Source: Isoetes taiwanensis (Eukaryota; Streptophyta; Lycopodiopsida; Isoetales; Isoetaceae). From it: DNA of 64,000 nt. Below are positions 45,704 to 55,351 of the stretch, one piece after another. The stretch lies in NCBI GenBank assembly GCA_021234155.1, contig JAJEKV010000101.1:2587089-2651088 (forward strand). Reading direction: 5' to 3'. How positions within the stretch are numbered: the stretch's first letter is position 1; the number at the start of each line of letters is the position of its first letter. The notes under the pieces are model-generated. The model ran no database searches. It was not told the origin of the DNA and was given only the letters and a program-made list of their open reading frames with translations. Both the position numbers and the translations under genes were made by a program.

Positions 45704-46795
45704 CTAACTTGACCTTCTTGCATAGCGAATAGTATGCCGGCGGGACCACAACTCATACAGAGCCATATAAAATGCGTCCTGGGAAACTGCTGGAGAATTC
45801 CACATCATATGCTTGCCAGCCTTAGTTGCCAAAATCTGCATTGTTTTATACTGCTTCTGGCCTATGACCTTCAGTACATTTTTTAGCCTGGAGATGTCAT
45901 CAAAGCTCAGCACAACAGAAAATGAGTGCCAATCTAAAATGTCTTGGAAGGGAAGATCATAATGGTATCCACTTGACATGATAACAGGAATACACCCATA
46001 GCTCAATGCCTTCAAAATCATGGTTCCATCATCACCTAAGCTCATACAAAACTTGCTTGTTGATAACATGTTTGGATCTGCTTGACTTGAACTTATTCTA
46101 AAAAATTCATCAGACTCCCAATCTTTTAGAACTGCTCCAAACCTAGTATCAGCTTCTGATAATCCAGAAACATAGAGCCAATGTTCACGATCAGAAGCTC
46201 CAGCACTTTCTTTTAAGTAAACAGGAATTGGAACATCTTTATGAGGATAATATTCATGAGTACCACTAGCAATCAAGGAACTGCAAATCATCTGTATGGC
46301 ATTTTTCTTAAGCTCAAGTACATTCCTTGAGACATCTCCTTCCCACTGATCACAGGAAATGAACACATGATCAGCACCGAGGGTTTTGTTCCAGTAAGGG
46401 TATTTTTCTCTTAGCAGCTGAACATAGCCTCTCAAAAAACGCCCAATATTCCTCTTCCCAACAGATCGGTCTTTCAACAACCTTCTAACAGAAATTGGAA
46501 CAAAAAGCAGCTGTGCATCTTCTGGGTTATCTGTAACAAACTCACTAGCAACCAGATGGTTGAGGAATATGGTATCGACCTCTGTTTTGTTTTGCCCGGG
46601 TTCAGATCTTATGTCATATTTACTATGATCACCAAGAGGGTAGACATAGATCTTAAAATTGGCAAGCATTTCCTCATAATTTAGAGCAAAAAACTCATAG
46701 GAATGATAAATACTTGTAGAAGGAAGCTCTAAGGGAGAGGCATCCGATATAATAAATGCCAGAACAGAACACAGAAAGAACAACGAGGTCAACAT
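45704..46795 (-). CDS. Exostosin-family glycosyltransferase (GT47), 363 residues
   Basis: Predicted Golgi type II membrane enzyme adding sugars to cell-wall polysaccharide or protein glycan; the acceptor cannot be told from sequence. MLTSLFFLCSVLAFIISDA at the N-terminus is a signal anchor. NFKIYVYPLGDH (about residue 46) is the family entry motif. LLREKYPYWNKTLGADHVFI with SCDQWEGD is the conserved middle. CMSLGDDGTMILKALSYGCI then PVIMSSGYHYDLPFQDILDW is the exostosin C-terminal signature with the nucleotide-sugar site. The single exon starts at the first ATG, 57 bases after a CGCCCAGGTAATC stretch shared with the left copy. It is shorter than many plant GT47 proteins (often 400-500), mainly at the stem. 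This is the only intact copy; the left-arm copy is frameshifted at homopolymers. Confidence 0.88.
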   Translation of the reverse strand: MLTSLFFLCSVLAFIISDASPLELPSTSIYHSYEFFALNYEEMLANFKIYVYPLGDHSKYDIRSEPGQNKTEVDTIFLNHLVASEFVTDNPEDAQLLFVPISVRRLLKDRSVGKRNIGRFLRGYVQLLREKYPYWNKTLGADHVFISCDQWEGDVSRNVLELKKNAIQMICSSLIASGTHEYYPHKDVPIPVYLKESAGASDREHWLYVSGLSEADTRFGAVLKDWESDEFFRISSSQADPNMLSTSKFCMSLGDDGTMILKALSYGCIPVIMSSGYHYDLPFQDILDWHSFSVVLSFDDISRLKNVLKVIGQKQYKTMQILATKAGKHMMWNSPAVSQDAFYMALYELWSRRHTIRYARRSS

Positions 46796-47014
46796 TGTAA
46801 GATTACCTGGGCGCCAAGCAGAATGGGAAAAAGGCGAGCCCTATTCAAAGGTCGCATTTGCCATTTTTCGACGGTACAACTGTGTTTGTGTCTATGGCCA
46901 GTATTCTTGGCGCGCCATTTTTCTAGTCTTTCTGAAACGGAATGCAGCATAAACGAATTCACTTATTTCGGCCATTATAGCACGCCATTCTAGCCCCTTC
47001 TTTTTGTATACACG

Positions 47015-47134
47015 AATGTCCGCGTGGAGCAAATTCCGGCCTAGAAAATTGGCCGACACACGGCCTAGAAAATTGGCCGACACACGGATGCGCAGAGGCC
47101 AATTTTCTGGCCGGAATTTGCAACATGTGGACAT
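47015..47134. repeat. Short foldback element upstream of the exostosin gene, right copy
   Basis: Mirror of 16988-17104. Contains a perfect 24-base tandem duplication (47037-47060 and 47061-47084, starting CGGCCTAGAAAATTGGCC). Confidence 0.6.
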
Positions 47135-47559
47135 TGATGTAACGTGAAAATATGGGGGGGTGACTTTACGCTCTTGTTCATTCATTCTTTCTCTCTCTTC
47201 TGGTCAAGCTCCAGCTATGGCGTCGCCTTGACGCCAAGCCAAGGAGCTTGGCTAGGGCGATCGGGCTGTTTCTTACGTCCTCTGAAGCGGCTTGGTTGTG
47301 CCATTCTGACGATTCAGTTTTCAAGTGGACACTCGTTTTCGTGGTTTTTGAGCATTTTAAGTTGATAACTACTGTTCTTGAGTTTCTTGGAGCTTTCTAG
47401 GTGCAATGCCTCTGATTTTTCATGTTTTTATGGCAAGTAGTCGATTTTTTATGCTTTCTTTCTTGAATGGGATCGCGCATGGACATCGTCTTCTCCTGCG
47501 GGGAGACATGGGAGTATGAAGGGCATCGATTGCGGACATTGAGGATATCGGCATTTCTC

Positions 47560-50500
47560 ACTTGCTAATGGCGCCATGGCGACGCTGGTGCGGTGGAGTG
47601 GCTTGCTACTTTAGGGACGCCTTAGCATGCAAGATCACACTTGAAGTCGATGCATTTAACAGCTACATGTGGGTAATGGTATTAGACCTGGTCATGTCCC
47701 ATTGTTTCTTGCTAGTTTGCTACATTCCCCATGCGGGCTCTAAGTTCTACCGGTACATGATCACCGGAACCAATGGATGTCCGGATGTCGTATAGGGAGC
47801 GTATGATGACATAGACCGCTATAGACAGCGAGGGGCCAGTGTTTTGCTAGGAGATTTCAATGCTCGTGCGTCGCTTGATTTTGCGGTCGGTGACCTTCCA
47901 AGGTGGCGCTAATGCCGATCCGCTTTGGCTTGAGGCAGCCGCTATTAGATATAACGGCACTCCCGGGATATGGTGGCTAGACCATTTGGCGGTGGTTGGT
48001 CCAGCTACCCCGAGTTTTTGACATGGTAATTTGTAATGGTATGCGGCGATGGCCACACTCGGGGGTGTTACTTGCGGGAGTGATAGGGCGGGATGGGGAG
48101 CTAGTGTGTTGGATTACCTTCGCTCTCGGTGCTGACACTTGACATGGTTACACACTTCTCCATTGGCACAAGCCACGAGGGGGATGAGGAGGCTTTGTCG
48201 GATCACTACCCGCTTTATGTCACGGAATTGGGAGCACTCAATAGTGGACAGCAAAGGGGCGTGGAGGGTTACCATACATCCCACGCTATCGAAGCGGGGC
48301 AGTATGAATCTGTGTTGGTGCGGGAGTTCTGAGGGGTTTGATAGCTTTTACATAATTGCAAGACAGTGTGCATGGTCGGTGAGGGCGCTGCTTGCAGCCT
48401 GGCCGGGCTTCCTTTGTAGTGTGAAGGGGCCCTCCAAGGAGGACACCGCGCATTTTCCCGAGAACCCGTGGTTTGATGTTTGATTGCAAGGCTCTAAAGA
48501 GCAGTTGCGCTTAGTCATAGATCCACCGATTGCGACCACAGGCCTGCGCAGGACTATAAGCTCTTCCTAAAAGCCAAGAAGGGGAGACACATGGCGTAAA
48601 ACCCTTTGTTTGATATGCTCATGGTGAGCCAAAAGCTTTTGGCGAAGGTGTTATACGAGAAGCGCCCGGTGGGCGGTAATGTAAGTGTGGAGCAATGGAT
48701 GCAACTGCGGGACTTATATGACCCCCGGGAGCTAATGCCGTGGTCCCGGATCGAGGTAGGAGAGGTGCTGCGGCTCAGCGGGGAGGATGTCAGCGAGGTC
48801 TCGTGCATCCGGGCTTAATGGCAAGGCAAAGGATTTGCTGAGGGCTGCAGTCGAGCCGTTGAAATGGGGTGGCCCATCCGTGGTAGGGCCCCACGGCGGT
48901 GATCATCAACCGTGCTCGAGCGAGGGCCCCCCGAGGGGAGTGGATGGTTAGTAAGGTTGTTCCGCATAAAGCCGGTAATAAGGATGAGCCGGGCAATTGG
49001 GATGATTATGGTAAGCTCGCCGTTTGCAAAGCTCTGGCAGTGGGTGGTGGAGAAGAAACTCACTAAGTGGGGCGAGGAGGTGGGTGCGGGCAATTGGCCA
49101 GGCGGGCTTCGCCCGGCTCACTCCACGGCCGACCATATCTTCACTTTAAGAGTGTTGATGGAGGCAAGCCGGAATGTATGTGACTTGTATTGCTGCTTTG
49201 TAGATTTTAAGGACCGCATATGATACCGCCCCGAGACATCTTTGTGGCGAGGTTGCAAGACTTGCGAAGTTCCACAGGAGTTGCGTAATGGGGTGCACCA
49301 GCTTTATGATGGGATTCATCTTTGCCTTATGAAGATCGGCGGGTAGCTAGCACTATGGGAGTTAAGCGGGGCTGCCGTTGTCTCCAACGCTTTTGGGTTG
49401 TACATTGATAGCTTGGAGACATGGATGCGGCACCATGGGGGGGGAGGGGTGCACTTATCCGGTGGGCGACCTCTGTGAGCCAGTTGCTATATCGCGGATG
49501 ATGTAGCTTTGCTAGCCCACACGCCCGGCCGGTATGCGGAAGCATTTGGATGCCCCGATGGGTTACGTGGGGGCAATGGGAATGACGGTGAACTTGCACA
49601 AAACTAAGCTTCTCGCGATCTGTCCTCGCAACACCCTATCCAGGAGTTATATTACGAGGGGGCAGGGAAGTGGAGATGGTCGCGGAGCTTCAAGTATCAC
49701 GGGAATTGATTTCACTACTAACATGCCGTGGGATGAGTGTGTGGAGAGGAGAGAGTCGGTTGGGAAGGCTTTATATGCGATTGCAAAATCGTGTTCTTAG
49801 GATAGATCTTTGTATTTGGCGAGGAGAGCACACTGTTTAGAGCTTTAGTCGGCCGGTCTTTGCTATATGGGGTGGAGGTTTGGGGCCCGGCAGGTTAGCA
49901 AAAACCGTGGGATAGGTTGGAAAAAGTGAGTGAAAGCTTTCTTGACATATAGCTTGGGAGTGAAGGACACCGTATCGAGATTTTGTTGTATGAGGGCGGG
50001 GTTAAGCCTTTCTGACGATACACTATCGTGAGGGCATCTTACTTGCTTCCATAAGGTGGATGGGATGGATGAGCATCGCTTGCCCCCAGGCGCGGTTGTT
50101 GTTGCCTTGAGGGGCCCCGGCCCAAGAAGGGTATGGTACGAGCACCTTTGTAAGGGATGGTTTAGGAGGTGGTCTATGGATTACCAGCGGATGGTGGCCT
50201 TGGCCCGGTCGATCATGAGAATGGGCAAGTGGATGCGAGGCTATCTTTGCCACCACGTGGGATGCCTCTACTCTTGCAAAGCCCAAAGGCGAGCACTATC
50301 GCTTTCGAGATTAATCCCGGCCTTGAGCATGGACCCCATCGGTGGTTGAAAGCACACATCTCTGTGAAGAAGCGGAGAGCTATTGCTGCCATAGGGCGGG
50401 TTCCCATTACCTCGAGAATTGAAATAGGTCATTTGGGGGGTGAATGGCGGGACACGGGATCCCGGGGAGGAGAGGATATGCGGTGTTGTGAGATGCGTGA

Positions 50501-50700
50501 TAGAGGATGAGCACCATGCCCTCCGGTGATTGCCCGGCCATATGCCCATGTCCGGCGATTGCACAGCGATCTTAGATGCTCGACACACCGCTACATCGAG
50601 TTTTTCGCATCACCTATGGTAGCGGCGGGAGCTTACATCCTGCGATTCGGCCCGTCGGACTTGCTCTTCAAGGGCATGGTATTTGAGAGCCCTCTTGTTA
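47560..50700 (+). mobile_element. LINE in right arm, more damaged copy
   Basis: Mirror of 13450-16560. Endonuclease pieces at 47562-47880 (VLLGDFNA), pre-RT at 48606-48818, RT at 48912-49223 (RPAHSTADHIFTLRVLMEAS), the block before the catalytic box near 49356 (ASTMGVKRGC), and CYIADDVALLAH near 49487. An extra base splits the YADD codons that are intact in the left copy. Many CAG sites of the left copy read CGG, CGAG or CGTG here. Confidence 0.82.
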
Positions 50701-51493
50701 GGGTTTTTCCTCCCAAGTGGGGGTTTTCATCCGGTAGTAGGATTCTCTTTGTCTGATTACATTGTTTGTTTTGGTGTTGGGGTTTTTGGCTTTTTTGCAT
50801 GTTCTCTGCATGTGCAGTCTCATAGGCCTCGCCTCAGGTGGGCGTTAAAATAAACTTCCTTCCTTCCTTCACGAGTTTTTGGGCTGGCTTATGGGTGTGG
50901 GCCGAGTTTCTTGGAGCAAAGCAAGCTTATGGTATGGCGGCTAGGCCTCTTGGGACGCAAGCTTATGACTTATGGCACATCTTGGTGATGGAGTTCTTTT
51001 CGATATCTCAACTTCCAACTTTGTTTCTTATTGACATTCTCTTTTCCTAAATGTTTTGCATAAGTTTTGTACATTTTATCGATCCGTACTCACGATAATG
51101 AGAGGGCTTTTGGACTATGAAGCTCAAATATGAAAAATATAAAAAGGGGCACAATGTGAGGGATATTTGGACTTTGAAACTCAGATAAGAAAGGAGAAAA
51201 GTTCTCTCTATCTCCAGCTTGTGATTCTATGCAATTCTCTATCTCCAGTTTTATGAATGCCAAAGTGTTATGATTTTATCAATCTCTCTATGTGAATCTA
51301 TCCATGAATTTGTAAGTTTGATGAATATATCGTTGATGGAGAAAATTTTACTTGACAAAAAGACATGCTTAAAAATGCTTCAAAATGAGTGATTCACGAA
51401 AATTAGGTGTGGCGGCTCCCAGGGAATCTATGCGATGCTCCCATCGTGCAAATACGAGAATTCCCCTCCCATGGCGACTACATCACCATGGTA
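50701..51493. other. Outer part of right arm, no gene
   Basis: Mirror of 12637-13450. 51411-51493 is the inverted copy of the end of the right LTR, after which homology stops. Confidence 0.6.
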
Positions 51494-54400
51494 AATAGGC
51501 TTATGGCATATCGATTAGGTATCAATAACACGGATTGATGCCATTGGACCATTTTTGACATTTTAATGGGTGCGCGCCTCGTAAGTGCGGAACATAACAA
51601 CCCACCTAAGTGCTCGAAAGCACTACAGCCCCAAAAATTGGGTGTCTGGACAAAAGCTTTCATCCCCAAGACAATCTGAAACTTTCGCTCTATCCACACA
51701 GTATTAGTCTCCCAATTAATTGTTGATGGTACGGACCTCTACTTGGATCAATTTGCAGAGTCACAGGATCGATGGGCCAGTTACTTGCAATTTGATCCGG
51801 AAGTTCTCCAAAAAAAAAAAAATAGCACCATTTTTGCTGCCGAACTCGCCATAATTGCCCATCTGAAACAGATGTCTCCGAAATTACGACCATAGGGGGA
51901 TTTCATTGGATATAAATCGAGGAGCGCCGTATATTTTGGGCGCCGTCATGTTATAGCCACGGGCATATCCGTGGTATATCCGTGTATTTGATATGTTATA
52001 GCCACGCCCAAAAAATATTACGCGACGCTTTTGTAGACAACGGATTTTGCCATTTAAGGCTGGCTATAACATGCCCACGTCCGACATTTACCGCGATAGA
52101 TAAATCAGGGACAACATAAGGTGGGTCTACTTCGATAGATTCAATAGAGTATTTTTGGGAAGGGCCCTTCCGAAGTTCCTATATGGATAAATATTTATAA
52201 TATAAAACTTAAAATGAGTACAGTATAACACGCCCTAATATATGCATACTATGGTGCTATGATGGGCTAGATAACGTCCTCTTATGATGGGTTATGGCCT
52301 AGGAGAAATGGGCGAGGTGGCCATGTGGCCAGGAAAGGCCTCGGCCGTATGTCCACGGCAACTCCTCCTTCGCCGCGTTTAGGCTTTGACTAGAATGCTG
52401 TACAGAAAGATGGTACGATTAAGCAAGCTGAATCCACGATGGGCAGGCATAGCAGAGCTATGGCTTCACCCTAAAATCAGAGCTCAAAGACTCGCGCCAT
52501 GTTCTTGCATCGCCGGATTTGGTGGAGACATCTGCACATGGATTTGGATTTGGAGCAGATTCTGCCCTGTTCTTCTTGCATCGCAAGATTTGGGTGCTCG
52601 CAAGTTAGAAAGGGGCGAGACATTTCCGGACAAAAAATCCTTCAAGAGCTAAAGAAATCTAAAAAAAATGCAAGTTTACTTTTCTAGACATATACTTGTG
52701 AAAAAACACCATATTCTGCGCCTGCAGGTTTTGGGAATTGGTGGATAGTTTGATTTGGGGAACTGTTCTGCCGGAGAAAAGATGCCCATATTCTGGCATT
52801 CGATGCATTATAAATTTATGATGCTGCTGCATTACTCCAGATTTAGCAAATTTGAATATGAATGCTGGAATAGCAGCTTGATCGATCGCTGGAAGAATAC
52901 AATCTCCCTGTTTCTGCTATAGGAGCTTTTTAGAGAAAAGAGAGTATGCCATTGGAGCTTTTCTCAAGCTTTTGTTACATAATAATGCTTCCTTGCAGCA
53001 AGTCACAGCTACTTCTTATTATTTTTGAGTAGTTCCATGATTATCATATGATTTTGCTTGAACCATGCACTGGCTTTCTTTGCAGTCTCTAGCTGCTACT
53101 CAGGTATAAGACTGAGTTGCATACCTTCATTGCTCAGGTGCATGGGTCAACTAAGTTAGAGCATCACCAAGGTGCAACCTATGCGATACCCAACTGTGGT
53201 TCTTGCTGGGCTGCTATCACATTGTCGTTCATAGCAGTTATATTTGGTTCCTAACAAATGTGCGTGTAATTATCTTCCACCATGGCTGATTTTAGTTTTC
53301 TTGCTCATTCTAGCAAAGACTTCGTCTTTATTCTATTTCGTTGATCCTTCCAGGATAAAGACCGACTTTGGATTGGGCCCATGACCACAGTTAAGTGCCA
53401 CAATCATTTTCAAGAGGATGTCTCTCTAATGAATAGATCTTGCCATGTCTATCCTTCCAAATATAGTAGATCAGAATGATTTTAAAAAAATCTGTAATAT
53501 AATGTGTTTTCAAACTGGAAATCTCAAACAGGAATGAATGTAAATACCTACCGTGGTAAAGCCAATGTGTTCTCCTAGTGTTCTTTAAGGGACCTCTTAA
53601 ACAACTTTCTAATATGATTTTGATCCAAGGGACCTCTTAGAAAACGATAGTTGACCAAATTATATTATAGAAAACAAATAATGTCGGTCATATATCATCT
53701 ATGGGTTCGTATAAATAAGCTCCGCAAAACAGAGCTATCCAAGGACAAAGAAATCACTTTGAACTTCTTCCTGCCTTTTTAGGACCTCTCTGGCACAATC
53801 CAATCATCTCTGCCAAAGCCAAAGCCAGCCCACCACAGCAGGAAAGGGAATTTAGCCATCTATGCAAAATGGGTTTTTGCACCCATTGCATTTCATATTA
53901 TGAAAAAAGACTTAAACTCATGATTGCCATCTTCAGAACCACCCACAAACCTATGATTAAATGAACAAATTTGTCTTAGATGCAATTCATTGTTTATTGA
54001 ATGGGATTGCTTTCTCAACTATGGCTGTTTATACTAGATTCAACTTTTAAACATTTCAATTTAACAGGAAATCCGCATCGAACACCTCCACTTGCTATCT
54101 CCAGAACCTAACCTTATAATGAGTAACAAAGTACAAAACAGATGGCAATAGTGCAGGTTCAACTCCTGCATGTTCTTTCGCATCTCAAGGATGTCCAGAA
54201 TTGAGATTTATTTGACTTAGCACAAAACTTCTTTTGCAGCGGGTTGGAGAAGAGAAATGTTCGCTGCAGCTGCAGCTGCCGCGATATATTTCTTGTAATG
54301 TATAAATAGAATATGTAAATCTACCAAGATTATTTTACGTCCACAAAAACCAATAGGCCATGTGACCAAAAGCACAATAGCCCCCCTGTGAAGAGAGACA

Positions 54401-54602
54401 ATCCAAAAGAAGGAAAGACTATAGATTTTAAATTTGCCTTTAGTTAACTCCTCAAGGGCAAAAGTATCCTTAAAAGTATTTCTCCAATGGGAATCACAAA
54501 CATTAAAAAAGCCCCCAAAGGAAAGCTCAAAACCACTTGTTCCAGCCTAGAGGAAGAAAAAGGACACCGTCATCATGCGTGTACTAACGATATGATTTAA
54601 AC
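51494..54602. other. Intergenic region right of the palindrome
   Basis: No supported gene. A small inverted-repeat structure lies at about 51924-52024 (see separate entry). 52386-52652 is open but shows no family resemblance. 53708-53718 has a TATA-like TATAAATAAG without a following gene. Confidence 0.5.
51924..52024. repeat. Imperfect terminal inverted repeat, about 100 bp
   Basis: GCGCCGTATATTTTGGGCG near 51924-51941 is answered by CGCCCAAAAAATATTACGCG near 52004-52024. Inside, GTTATAGCCACG occurs twice (51950-51961 and 51995-52006) and once inverted outside (52062-52073). Size fits a miniature inverted-repeat element; target duplication not seen. Confidence 0.4.
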
Positions 54603-54608
54603 TAGCAA

Positions 54609-55196
54609 GCTTGGTTCGGGAAACTTTTTACAAGTCCAAGGAAAATTTCCTGGACTTGCTTACATAACCCGGTTATAGCCCTTTCCAGCCTACAATTTCC
54701 TACGAAAAACAAAACATACATGCAATTTTCCTAAGAATTAAAAATGAACCGGATATATACAGCTTAAAGATTGGGTGTTGCTGCTGCTGCTTGCCAGAGG
54801 GAGGAGAGGAACAGAACAGCGCCTCCTCCATTTGCTGCTGCTATATCGCATTTGCATAGGGAGCCGAATGCTGCTATTTCGCTGCTTGCAGTGCTTGCTT
54901 CTTCGAACCTGCAAGGCGCCGTCGTGCCACAGCCTGCTCGACCTAACGTAATAGAGAAAACCTAAACCTAAAAGGGAAAGTGCCGAAAAAAATAAATGCA
55001 ATAGGGTGCTCGTGGAGAATCCGTGAAAAAAAATAAGAGGCAGCTTTTTTTACGTCAAATGATGTCCAAACCCACCAATTTCCTAAAAAGCTAGAAAATT
55101 AAACGGGCCCACATCCGTCAACTTTGTTACCAACCTGTCAATTTTTAATTTTAAACGGTCAGATGCTCTTTAACCCCGGTATTTCCCGAACCAAGC
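54609..55196. mobile_element. MITE-like element, 588 bp, in the SUVR promoter region
   Basis: Perfect 15-base terminal inverted repeats GCTTGGTTCGGGAAA (54609-54623) and its complement (55182-55196). They are flanked by the direct repeat TAGCAA at 54603-54608 and 55197-55202, a likely target duplication. No transposase frame. The right end is 155 bases before the start codon of the methyltransferase gene, so the element may supply part of its promoter or leader. Superfamily not assigned; a 6-base duplication is unusual and may be 5 or fewer if the boundary is shifted. Confidence 0.65.
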
Positions 55197-55351
55197 TAGC
55201 AAGGGAACGTGATTCCTGATTTGATTTTAAAAACTTTATGGGTACGAAAAGAGTACAGGCATCCGACGTGGAAGCCACGTAGGAACCAGCTTACGTCCCC
55301 AGGCTCTTTCTCGTCCCAGCCTCTCCGTCGTTCTTTCATTCATTCTGCAAA

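Larger units (their letters stand above)
32025..51493 (-). repeat. Giant inverted repeat, right arm
   Basis: Partner of the left arm. Beyond 51493 the sequence no longer resembles the region left of 12637. The outer boundary lies inside sequence matching the end of the LTR. In the LINE part (47.5-50.7 kb) this arm is the more damaged copy, whereas between 32 and 41 kb and in the exostosin gene it is the better copy. Confidence 0.95.

Noticed and set aside
12637-51493. Chloroplast-type inverted repeat
   Set aside because: No rRNA, tRNA or plastid genes; content is nuclear transposons and nuclear genes.
52386-52652. Open frame of 88 codons
   Set aside because: Composition is unremarkable, there is no motif and no plausible splice or promoter context.
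54738-55001. Minus-strand frame with a hydrophobic start
   Set aside because: It lies entirely within the MITE-like element and has no domain.
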